A stretch of DNA of 15,553 nucleotides from Roseiarcus sp049514155 (GCF_049514155.1 NZ_JBEKVH010000119.1:1-15553), one strand, 5' to 3'. Shown: positions 8,078-14,109, counted from the first letter of the stretch. Numbers and translations are program-made. Notes: generated by a model from the letters alone, not told the origin.

Positions 8078-8734
8078 TCAGCCGCCGACCAATTGCCGGG
8101 CGAAATTGGCGCGCGCCTGCGCCTCGAACTGCGCCGCCAGCGTCGGCGTGCGATACACCCGAGGCGCGTCGGACAGCTTGCGCAAGAATCCGAGCCGACC
8201 GGCGTCGTACTGCGCCTCCGTCAGATGGGGAACCTCGAGCCGCAGCAGTTCGGTGTTGCGGTCGAAATCGCCGTCGGCCTCGCCGAGCGGCGTCAGATCG
8301 AGATCGAGCACCCACACCCGCGCCCGCTCGCGCGACGGCGCGTCCGCGCCGGGATCGGGATAGGCGAGATGGTCCGCCGTCGCCCGGATCGTCTCGGCGA
8401 CCCATTCGCGATCCTCGTCCGACAGCGCCGATCCCGCGCTGGCGCGCATCCACACCTCGGCGGACCGCACCTCGTTGTCGCGCCGACCGCGCGCGTAGAC
8501 GCAGTCGTGATAGGCGATCGCGCAGGCGATCAGGGTCTCGATCTCGGGCGCCGTCAGGCCTTCGGCCGTCGCGTAGAGGCGATGGCGCCGCCACAGCAAC
8601 GCGAGATGATTGACGCCGTGATAGTGGCGCTCGTCCGATTCCATCATCGTGGCCAGTTCGGATTTGGCGCTTTGCGACAGGGGGACGCGCGCGAGCAGTG
8701 CGTCGAAGTCTCGCCGATCCCGTTCACTCGTCAT
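8078..8734 (-). CDS. Predicted metal-dependent HD-superfamily phosphohydrolase
   Basis: 218 residues from ATG 8734. The arrangement RHYHGVNHL (36-44), AIAYHDCVY with the HD pair at 76-77, and DNEVRSAEVWM at 86 onward is that of the COG4339 group of HD-domain hydrolases, cytosolic proteins of unknown substrate. No signal peptide or membrane segment is visible. The frame remains open to 8839, but I prefer 8734 because CGAAGG lies nine bases upstream and the added residues look non-conserved and Arg-rich. It faces mce with six bases between stops and no obvious terminator, and it diverges from the FecR-type gene across an AT-rich region. The physiological role is unknown; an (oligo)nucleotide or nucleotide-phosphate substrate would be typical of HD enzymes. 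Confidence 0.82.
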   Translation of the reverse strand: MTSERDRRDFDALLARVPLSQSAKSELATMMESDERHYHGVNHLALLWRRHRLYATAEGLTAPEIETLIACAIAYHDCVYARGRRDNEVRSAEVWMRASAGSALSDEDREWVAETIRATADHLAYPDPGADAPSRERARVWVLDLDLTPLGEADGDFDRNTELLRLEVPHLTEAQYDAGRLGFLRKLSDAPRVYRTPTLAAQFEAQARANFARQLVGG

Positions 8735-8840
8735 CGGCGCGAACCTTCGCTGAACGCTCTCATGGCGCGGGGTGGCGTTCTCTCGATTTCCTGCCGAGCA
8801 CAGGACCAGTCGTCTGGACACTTTCTCTTTGCTTCGCAAA

Positions 8841-8900
8841 CGGTTAAAAGAAATTCTAGAAGCAAGCTATTGTCATAAAAGTATTAAAATTTTAAGGTTC
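8841..8900. promoter_or_regulatory. AT-rich divergent control region
   Basis: Only 16 of the 60 bases are G or C, in strong contrast with the G+C-rich genes on both sides. It lies between the divergent HD-hydrolase gene and the FecR-domain gene. On the + strand TTGTCA (8870-8875) is followed after 17 bases by TAAGGT (8893-8898), a modest sigma-70-like match 49 bases before the FecR gene ATG. I see no clear operator palindrome. The promoter assignment is tentative; the AT-richness is observed directly. Confidence 0.4.
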
Positions 8901-8946
8901 TGTGACGGCGGGGACTGGGGTTCCGTGAGACGGGGATATTTCCATC

Positions 8947-9852
8947 ATGCGTATCAACCATCCAGCAATTTTGCAAAACCCTCGGGCGCGCGTTTCTGAT
9001 CTGGCCGCGGCTCGCGATTTCGGGCGGGCGAAGTGCGCATTTCTGGTTGTCGGGCTCGCGATCTCGGGCGCCGCGGCGCCGGCGCTGGCCGACGACAGCA
9101 TCGGCGACGCGAAGACCGTCGTCAATCTGGTGACGGGCGATCTCGCCACCGGCGACAAGACCAACGTCGTGCAAGGCGACGACGTGTTCAAAGACGAAGG
9201 GGTGCGCACCGACGCCGACAGTTCGGCCAGGCTCGTGCTGCGCGACAACACCAACCTGCTGCTCGGTCCGTCGTCGTTGATCAAGCTCGATCGCTTCGTC
9301 TATTCCGGTCCCAGCCAGCCGGGCGCGATCGCGGTCAATCTGGTGAAGGGCGCGCTGCGCTTCGCGACCGGCGACGCCGACAAGAAGGCCTATGTCATCG
9401 CGACGCCGACCGCGGCGTTAGGCGTGCGCGGAACGGTGCTCAAGATCGTCTCCAGCCCATCCGACACGCTTGTCTTGCTCGACGAGGGCGGCGCTCTCGT
9501 CTGCACCCGCAGCACGCCAAAGAAGCACTGTCTCCAGCTTACTGAACCGGGCCAGGCGGTCGAGGTGACGACAACCGGGATCAAGTGGAACGCGGGCGCC
9601 GCCGCCACGGTTTCCGCCGTCATCGACTCGATTCCCGACGCGCCGCCCGGACCGTCCGGCCCGAACGGCCAACACGCCGACGTGACGCCGACCGTGACGC
9701 CGGTCACCGTGACCGTCGTCGCGCCCCCGCCCAAGCGCTGCCACGGCGGCGGCGACGATGGCGAAGAGGCGCCGGCGAGCAGCATCGGCGCCCCTGGCCC
9801 TGGCTCCGGCCCCGGCGCTGGCCAAGGCCCAGGCCCTGGCCACAAGCATTGA
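8947..9852 (+). CDS. Exported FecR-domain protein
   Basis: 301 residues. A hydrophobic segment at about 30-48 ending PALADD predicts Sec export with cleavage after A48; the 27-residue lead-in is long for a signal peptide. The mature part holds a FecR domain: a GDDVFKDEGVRTDADSSARL segment, LVLRDNTNLLLGPSS, a KGALRFATG strand, and the signature TPTAALGVRGT at 153-163. Two cysteines at 186 and 195 could form a periplasmic disulfide. The C-terminus is low-complexity, rich in Thr/Val/Pro and then Gly/Pro (281-301). Classical FecR proteins transmit iron-siderophore signals to a sigma factor, but there is no sigma factor or TonB receptor gene here. Its neighbour is a CHASE2 cyclase, so a role in periplasmic sensing for that cyclase is inferred. 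Confidence 0.85.
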   Translation: MRINHPAILQNPRARVSDLAAARDFGRAKCAFLVVGLAISGAAAPALADDSIGDAKTVVNLVTGDLATGDKTNVVQGDDVFKDEGVRTDADSSARLVLRDNTNLLLGPSSLIKLDRFVYSGPSQPGAIAVNLVKGALRFATGDADKKAYVIATPTAALGVRGTVLKIVSSPSDTLVLLDEGGALVCTRSTPKKHCLQLTEPGQAVEVTTTGIKWNAGAAATVSAVIDSIPDAPPGPSGPNGQHADVTPTVTPVTVTVVAPPPKRCHGGGDDGEEAPASSIGAPGPGSGPGAGQGPGPGHKH

Positions 9853-9942
9853 ACGACGCGCGTGCGCGCGCGGGATCGGAACCCGGCGCTTGATCGGAGG
9901 CGCCGCGCCTGATGGCGATTGGGAGCGAACGGGGAATCGGCG

Positions 9943-9965
9943 GCTTGCCGGCGGCGCCGGCAAGC
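9943..9965 (+). promoter_or_regulatory. Hairpin between the FecR gene and the cyclase gene
   Basis: A perfect 9-bp inverted repeat, GCTTGCCGG and CCGGCAAGC, encloses a five-base loop (9952-9956). No T-run follows, so it is not a standard terminator. In the 166-base gap between two co-directional genes it could stabilise the upstream message or attenuate read-through, giving unequal amounts of the FecR protein and the cyclase. The function is inferred. Confidence 0.4.
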
Positions 9966-10018
9966 GGACCAAACGCGCCGCCTCCTCGTCGCTGTTCGGA
10001 TGAAGCGGCGCGGCGGCC

Positions 10019-12214
10019 ATGAACGGGTCCTGGCGCCAAGCGGCGACGAGGCGGGTCAAACGGCACTGGCGTTATCTGCTGGTCGTCGTCGCAGTCTATG
10101 CGGGGGCGCTCGCGCTCGGCCAGACGCTGACGACGCTGCGCGCCAATTTCCAGAACGTCGTCTTCGATCAGTACCAGCGCTGGCGGCCGCGCGCGACGGG
10201 GGCCGAGCGACTCGTGCGCGTCGTCGACATCGACGACGAGTCGATCCGGCGGTTGGGCCAATGGCCTTGGCCGCGGGCCGAGATGGCGAAGCTCGTCGAC
10301 GCCCTCGCCGGCGCGAAGGCGGCGGCGATCGGCTTCGACGTATTGTTCTCGGAGACGGATCGCGCGCCGTCCGGCGCCGCGGGCGGCGAAGGCGACGCGG
10401 CTTTCGCCCAAGCGCTGGGCGGTCAATCCGTCATCCTGAGCGAGCTCGTCACCCAGACCAAACTTGCCGGCGTCGTTCCCGCCAAGAGCGGTTTCACCTT
10501 CATCGGCCAGGACCCCACGCCCGATCTGCCGCATCTCAACGGCGCGCTCGGGCCGCTGACGATTCTGGCCAAGAGCGCCGCGGGAATCGGCTTCGTTAAC
10601 TGGCAGGCGGACGCGGACCGGGTGGTGCGCCGCGTGCCGCTGCTGATCGTCGTCAACGGTCAGATTCAGCCGAGCTTCGCCATCGAGTGCCTGCGGGTCG
10701 CGCAGGGCGCCTCGACCTATCTGATCAAGTCGGCCGACCTCGGCGGTTCGTCGCCGGGGCAGGGCGCCGGCGTCGCGGCGATCAAGGTCGGCGACCTGGT
10801 CGTGCCGACCGAACCCGCCGGCGACATCCGCGCTTATTTCGCCGCGACGGATCCGAGCCTGTCGACGCCGGCGTGGAAACTGTTCCAGCCTGGCCCCGAT
10901 CTCGCCGATCTCGCCGGCAAGATCGTCGTCATCGGCGCCAGCGCGTCGTTGTTGTCGGACGTCGTCGCGACCCCACTCAATCCGTCGACGCCGGGCGTCG
11001 AGGCGCAAGCGCAATTGATCGAGCAGATTCTCGATGGCGACGCCTTGCTGCGTCCCGACTGGGCGCCCGGGGCCGAGGCGGCGACGATGACTTTGCTGTC
11101 GCTGGCGCTCGTCGTCGCGACGCCGCTGCTGTCGGCGCTGTGGAGCGCCGTTCTCGGCGCCTTGGCCGTCGCGGCCATGGCCGGCGGCAGTTGGCTGGCG
11201 TTCACGCAATATGGATGGCTCATCGATCCCGTCACGCCCGGCTTCTCATCCGGCGCGGTCTTTCTGGCCGGGTTGCTGGCGCTCTACAGCCAGAAGCGAC
11301 ATCAGTTGAACGAGACGCGCTCCCACTTCGGGCGGTTCGTGTCGCCTGCGGTCGTCGCGCGATTGGCGGAGCACCCGGAAGCCATTCAACTGGGCGGGCT
11401 GCAGCGCACGCTCACCTTGATGTTCTGCGACATCCGCTCCTTCACCACGATCTCGGAGGGCCTCACGGCGGTCGAGCTGACCTCGTTCCTCAACGAATAT
11501 CTGACGCCGATGACGGAGGCCGTGCTCGCCGAGATGGGCACTGTCGACAAATATATGGGCGATGCGATCATGGCGTTCTGGAACGCGCCGCTCGACGACG
11601 GCGACCACGCCGCTCACGCGGTCAACGCCGCCCTGGCGATGCGCAACACCCTTGCGGCCTTGAATGAGGGTTGGGCGAGCCGGGCGGCCGAATCCGGTCA
11701 CGCCTTTCACCCGGTGAAGTTCGGCGTCGGCCTCAACACCGGCGAGTGCTGCGTCGGCAACCTCGGCTCGACGCGACGCTTCGACTATTCGGCGATCGGC
11801 GACGAAGTGAACGTCGCCTCGCGGCTGGAAGGGGCCTCGAAAGTCCTCGGCGTCGACATTGTCGCCAGCGACCTGACGCGCGCCGACGCGCCGGATTTCG
11901 CTTGGCTCGAGGTCGACCGGCTGGTGCTCAAGGGCAAGACCCGCTCGACGCCGGTCTACGCCCTGGCGGGGGACGCGGCGACCGCCGCGAGCGCGCCCTT
12001 CCGCGAGCTGGCGCGCCGCCATGACGAGATCCTGGCCGCCTATCGCGGCCGCGATTTCGAACGCGCCGGGCGATTGGCGGCCGCGGCGGCGGCGCTGGCG
12101 CCCAAGGAGATCCAGGGCCTCTACACGAATTACTATCAGGAACGGTTCGCGTTTCTGGCCAAGAGCGACCTCGGCCCGGCCTGGGAGCCGGTCTTCAGGC
12201 TGGAGACCAAGTAG
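10019..12214 (+). CDS. CHASE2-domain adenylate cyclase (class III, membrane sensor)
   Basis: 731 residues. One membrane helix (about 18-37) leads into a large extracytoplasmic CHASE2 domain (about 40-340; RVVDIDDESIRRLGQWPWPR at 67-86, then IVVIGAS). Three helices follow (about 357-372, 375-395, 408-424) and then a cytosolic cyclase domain (about 455-645). The active site is complete: metal aspartates D471 (FCDIRSFT) and D515 (KYMGDAI), base-reading K511 and D589 (FDYSAIGD), and transition-state N598 and R602 (VNVASR). K511 with D589 points to ATP as substrate, hence cAMP. A C-terminal tail resembles that of other CHASE2 cyclases. The Shine-Dalgarno match is weak. The upstream neighbour is the exported FecR protein and the convergent one binds cyclic nucleotides. 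Confidence 0.93.
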   Translation: MNGSWRQAATRRVKRHWRYLLVVVAVYAGALALGQTLTTLRANFQNVVFDQYQRWRPRATGAERLVRVVDIDDESIRRLGQWPWPRAEMAKLVDALAGAKAAAIGFDVLFSETDRAPSGAAGGEGDAAFAQALGGQSVILSELVTQTKLAGVVPAKSGFTFIGQDPTPDLPHLNGALGPLTILAKSAAGIGFVNWQADADRVVRRVPLLIVVNGQIQPSFAIECLRVAQGASTYLIKSADLGGSSPGQGAGVAAIKVGDLVVPTEPAGDIRAYFAATDPSLSTPAWKLFQPGPDLADLAGKIVVIGASASLLSDVVATPLNPSTPGVEAQAQLIEQILDGDALLRPDWAPGAEAATMTLLSLALVVATPLLSALWSAVLGALAVAAMAGGSWLAFTQYGWLIDPVTPGFSSGAVFLAGLLALYSQKRHQLNETRSHFGRFVSPAVVARLAEHPEAIQLGGLQRTLTLMFCDIRSFTTISEGLTAVELTSFLNEYLTPMTEAVLAEMGTVDKYMGDAIMAFWNAPLDDGDHAAHAVNAALAMRNTLAALNEGWASRAAESGHAFHPVKFGVGLNTGECCVGNLGSTRRFDYSAIGDEVNVASRLEGASKVLGVDIVASDLTRADAPDFAWLEVDRLVLKGKTRSTPVYALAGDAATAASAPFRELARRHDEILAAYRGRDFERAGRLAAAAAALAPKEIQGLYTNYYQERFAFLAKSDLGPAWEPVFRLETK

Positions 12215-12217
12215 GCG

Positions 12218-12235
12218 CCAAGCCGCTTCGCTTGG
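12218..12235. terminator. Possible small bidirectional terminator between convergent genes
   Basis: CCAAGC (12218-12223) and GCTTGG (12230-12235) form a 6-bp stem with a six-base loop in the 24 bases between the cyclase stop and the convergent cyclic-nucleotide-binding gene stop. There is no strong T-run on either side, so termination efficiency is uncertain. Confidence 0.3.
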
Positions 12236-12238
12236 GGA

Positions 12239-12610
12239 TCAGACCGCCTTGTTGGCGACGCGCAACCGGCCGGCGAGAACGCGCATCACTTTGAGCGCGA
12301 AAAACGGCGTCTGGCTGACCAGGAACAGGAACTGCTTTTCGTTGACGGGCACCAGCTCGACGTCAGTCGCCGCGGTCACCGTCGCGCTGCGCGGCGCCTT
12401 GTCGATCAAAGCCATCTCGCCGAAAATGCCGTTTTCTTCGAGCGTCGCCAGCAGGCGATTGCCGCTGCTGATGTCGACCCGCCCGCTCTTGACGACATAA
12501 AGCTCAGTCGCCGGATCGCCTTCGCGAAAGACGACTTCGCCCTGCTTGAACGCGCGGATCGGCGCGCCCGATCCGGCGAGAATGCTGAATTCGACTTCGG
12601 CGTTCGACAT
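12239..12610 (-). CDS. Stand-alone cyclic nucleotide-binding domain protein
   Basis: 123 residues, one CNB (CAP-family) domain and nothing else. The fold markers are present: FKQGEVVFREGDPATELYVVKSGRV at 21-45, and the phosphate-binding cassette FGEMALIDKAPRSATV at 63-78 with E65 (ribose contact) and R74 (phosphate contact). No helix-turn-helix, kinase or channel part follows, so it is not a CRP-like regulator; it should bind cAMP or cGMP and act through a partner. It converges on the adenylate cyclase gene with 24 bases between stops, a likely source of its ligand. No Shine-Dalgarno sequence is visible before ATG 12610, and a promoter-like pair sits immediately upstream, suggesting a leaderless message. 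Confidence 0.88.
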   Translation of the reverse strand: MSNAEVEFSILAGSGAPIRAFKQGEVVFREGDPATELYVVKSGRVDISSGNRLLATLEENGIFGEMALIDKAPRSATVTAATDVELVPVNEKQFLFLVSQTPFFALKVMRVLAGRLRVANKAV

Positions 12611-12618
12611 ATTGCAGT

Positions 12619-12647
12619 TTTATGACACGCCCGAAGCCCCGCGCCAA
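12619..12647 (-). promoter_or_regulatory. Candidate promoter for the cyclic nucleotide-binding gene
   Basis: On the - strand TTGGCG (12647-12642) and CATAAA (12624-12619) are 17 bases apart, each matching four of six sigma-70 consensus bases. A start about seven bases after the -10 box would fall near 12612, almost at the ATG (12610), giving a leaderless or nearly leaderless transcript. The transposon boundary at 12663 lies just outside, so the promoter survived the insertion. This is a prediction from consensus only. Confidence 0.35.
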
Positions 12648-12654
12648 GACCGCC

Positions 12655-12662
12655 GCCGGACG
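12655..12662 (+). repeat. Target-site duplication, left copy (GCCGGACG)
   Basis: An exact 8-bp direct repeat of 14065-14072, abutting the outer edge of the left inverted repeat. The identity can be extended to 10 bp (CCGCCGGACG at 12653-12662 and 14063-14072), but the two extra right-hand bases are better counted as the last two bases of the right inverted repeat. Confidence 0.8.
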
Positions 12663-12690
12663 GGTAGTGGGTCAGTTTGAATGTGGCGGC
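12663..12690 (+). repeat. Left terminal inverted repeat
   Basis: It begins GGTAGTGGGTCAGTTTGAAT and matches the complement of 14037-14064 at 22 of 28 positions, with the shared blocks GGTAGT, TTTGAAT and GGC. Mismatches fall at positions 7, 10, 13, 21, 22 and 26 of the repeat. Similarity ends sharply after 12690. Confidence 0.8.
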
Positions 12691-12737
12691 GCAATTTCGC
12701 TCTAGCGACCAAGACGCCATCGCGGCATAGTGCGATC

Positions 12738-12890
12738 ATGGTCGAGAAGCACCCCAAACGCCCGCGCGATTTGAATCAGTGGGCAAAGCGCATGGTCGAT
12801 ATCGCCACGGGCGAAACGACCGGTGGCACGCCACCACGCACACGCAATGGCGCTTCATTTTTTGTATTACAATTTTGTGCGTATCCATAA
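12738..12890 (+). pseudogene. Truncated small conserved rhizobial protein (KRPRDxNQ type)
   Basis: The frame opens MVEKHPKRPRDLNQWAKR and continues MVDIATGE (to about 12815), which resembles the start of a small hypothetical protein I remember as common in Rhizobiales (pattern KRPRDPNQxAK..VDxATGE). After that the similarity stops, and the frame runs through out-of-frame transposase sequence to a stop at 12888-12890. I take it as a gene head joined to foreign DNA by insertion or deletion. There is no visible ribosome binding site. The family's function is unknown, and the match is from memory. Confidence 0.5.
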
Positions 12891-12987
12891 GACGCTCAAG
12901 ACTACGCCCGCGATGGCCGCTGGCGTCACCGATCGTCCTTGGGAGATCGGCGATATGGTCAACGTCCTCGATGCTTGGGAGGCATAG
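12832..12987 (+). pseudogene. C-terminal remnant of a DDE-type transposase
   Basis: The frame reads HHAHAMALHFLYYNFVRIHK, then TLKTTPAMAAGVTDRPWEIG and DMVNVLDAWEA to TAG 12985-12987. The YNFxRIHKTLxxTPAMAAGV pattern is the typical end of rhizobial IS transposases (IS1-like or a related DDE group). Only about 51 codons remain; the N-terminal and most catalytic parts are gone, and the preceding sequence belongs to another gene head in a different frame. The last 29 bases overlap the 3' end of the opposite-strand gene. Confidence 0.72.
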
Positions 12988-13972
12988 TGTCGCGAGATAC
13001 GGGCGCTATCATAGTCGCGGTCTCGGCATCTCCCTTAAGCTGCAACAAATCCACTTGCTCCTCGTCGCTATCAAGCAATTCAGGCTGCCCAAAGGCTACG
13101 AGAGCTTCCATTACATCCACGACCGGAAATTCGCGCCGCTGCTCTAAAATCCTGCAAACCTCGCGTCCAACCGGCCCTGGCATGATGGCCTCCTTAGGAA
13201 TTTTTGCGTCCGCAAGAAGAAACGCCTGCACCACGCGAAATCCTTCATAAAAAACTTGCATGAAATCTTGGTCATGATGCAGCGGGCAAATCACCAACCC
13301 CCGTTTCTCGTCTGCTACCACCTTATCGTTTTGTCCGGCACGCGTTGGTACAATGCCAATTCGCAGCCCGGCTGCCGCTTCTAGATGAGCCGGATTGATC
13401 TTTACCGAAGTTCCGACCCATTGTTGGGTGTCAACTGACCCTACAAATAGGTCTGCTTTCCACAATCCCTGAATCGACGACGGAAGAGTGACCCGTGTAG
13501 CCGGCCTACTAAAAGCTGACGCCAATATCGACAATCGCCTTTTGAGTTTTGGCGGCTGTCCGCCTTGTTTTAGTCCAGCAAGAACGCGTGAATCATCTGT
13601 CAGTATATCGCGAGCGGTAGCTATGAGCTGAAATGATCCAGATTTTTCCAATCCGAATAAAATAGATTTTGGAGCCGCAGTTTTAATTTTACATAAGCTA
13701 ATTGCGTCATTAATCCTTTCTAATACACGAGCATCCTTATTGTTCATTGCCTCATGAACAGCATATTCGAAACAAATTCCTATGTCGCCATCACCCTGGC
13801 GGCGAAGACGCGGCAACAGTTTCAATTTCACATTGTCATACCCTCCCACTTCTTTGGCGACATCTGCTTTAAGCCCATACAGGACTCCAGCCAAAATGGG
13901 CCTCACAACCGCCGTGAGAGCGAGAACCTCATCGGCGACAGGATTTCTCTGCTTTTCTCTACGAACGAGCAT
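12959..13972 (-). CDS. Transposon-borne protein of unknown function, possible PD-(D/E)xK-like nuclease
   Basis: 337 residues from ATG 13972, chosen for the strong Shine-Dalgarno GGGGAGGA five bases upstream; a TTG at 14059 in the same frame would start inside the inverted repeat. I do not firmly recognise the family. Visible blocks are GDIGICFEYAVHEA (62-75, with E69), KADLFVGSVDTQQW then VGTSVKIN (172-193), GLRIGIVPTRAG (202-213), LVICPLHHDQDFMQVFYEGF (226-245), and RREFPVVDVMEAL. D174 followed by the strand ending TSVK191, with E69 in an earlier helix, is arranged like a restriction-endonuclease core, though serine replaces the usual second acid, so this is a weak inference. No signal peptide or membrane span. 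Base composition is markedly AT-rich in places (17 of 60 G+C at 13681-13740). The last nine codons overlap transposase sequence. Confidence 0.7.
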   Translation of the reverse strand: MLVRREKQRNPVADEVLALTAVVRPILAGVLYGLKADVAKEVGGYDNVKLKLLPRLRRQGDGDIGICFEYAVHEAMNNKDARVLERINDAISLCKIKTAAPKSILFGLEKSGSFQLIATARDILTDDSRVLAGLKQGGQPPKLKRRLSILASAFSRPATRVTLPSSIQGLWKADLFVGSVDTQQWVGTSVKINPAHLEAAAGLRIGIVPTRAGQNDKVVADEKRGLVICPLHHDQDFMQVFYEGFRVVQAFLLADAKIPKEAIMPGPVGREVCRILEQRREFPVVDVMEALVAFGQPELLDSDEEQVDLLQLKGDAETATMIAPVSRDTMPPKHRGR

Positions 13973-13977
13973 GACAG

Positions 13978-13994
13978 TCCTCCCCGAGGGGAGG
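13978..13994 (-). promoter_or_regulatory. Ribosome binding site buried in a hairpin
   Basis: On the - strand the message reads CCTCCCC-TC-GGGGAGG-A and then ACTGTC-type spacing to the ATG at 13972 (hairpin 13979-13994, Shine-Dalgarno 13978-13985). All seven bases GGGGAGG of the ribosome binding site can pair with the upstream CCTCCCC. Folding would block initiation, so expression of the transposon cargo gene may be held low or conditional. Pairing is seen in the sequence; the regulatory effect is inferred. Confidence 0.5.
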
Positions 13995-14036
13995 TTAGTC
14001 CCAATCATGCTGTGGTTGCAAAGCTGCCCGCTCCGG

Positions 14037-14064
14037 GCGGCCTTATTCAAAGTGGCCAACTACC
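14037..14064 (-). repeat. Right terminal inverted repeat
   Basis: Read on the - strand from 14064 it begins GGTAGTTGGCCACTTTGAAT and matches the left repeat (12663-12690) at 22 of 28 positions. It lies 65 bases upstream of the cargo gene ATG, so part of the cargo promoter may lie within or outside it. Confidence 0.8.
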
Positions 14065-14072
14065 GCCGGACG
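14065..14072 (+). repeat. Target-site duplication, right copy (GCCGGACG)
   Basis: An exact copy of 12655-12662 in direct orientation, directly outside the right inverted repeat. An 8-bp duplication is known for several transposon families, so it does not by itself identify the family. Confidence 0.8.
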
Positions 14073-14109
14073 AGCGGCGGCGCAGGCCCGCGCCGAATTG
14101 CCCGCCGAA

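Larger units (their letters stand above)
12663..14064. mobile_element. Non-autonomous transposon with one intact cargo gene
   Basis: A 1402-bp segment bounded by 28-bp imperfect inverted repeats (22 of 28 identical) and flanked by the exact 8-bp direct repeat GCCGGACG. It contains the head of a small rhizobial gene, the tail of a transposase, and one intact - strand gene of lower G+C content. No complete transposase is present, so any movement must have been driven in trans or predates decay. It separates the cyclic nucleotide-binding gene from smpB-dapA; removing it and one repeat copy rejoins them cleanly. The family is not determined. The GGGTCAGTTT end motif resembles ends I associate with IS21-like elements, but this is from memory only. 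Confidence 0.78.

Noticed and set aside
8735..8839. A longer start for the HD hydrolase at 8839
   Set aside because: The added 35 residues show no conserved pattern, and the ATG at 8734 has a better-placed Shine-Dalgarno match.
13973..14059. An upstream TTG start (14059) for the transposon cargo gene
   Set aside because: It would put the first codons inside the terminal inverted repeat and has no ribosome binding site, whereas ATG 13972 has GGGGAGGA at ideal spacing. It is not fully excluded.
12663..14064. An smpB/tmRNA-linked integrative island with attachment sites
   Set aside because: No integrase, tRNA or tmRNA sequence is visible. The boundaries are inverted repeats with an 8-bp duplication, which indicates transposition rather than site-specific integration.
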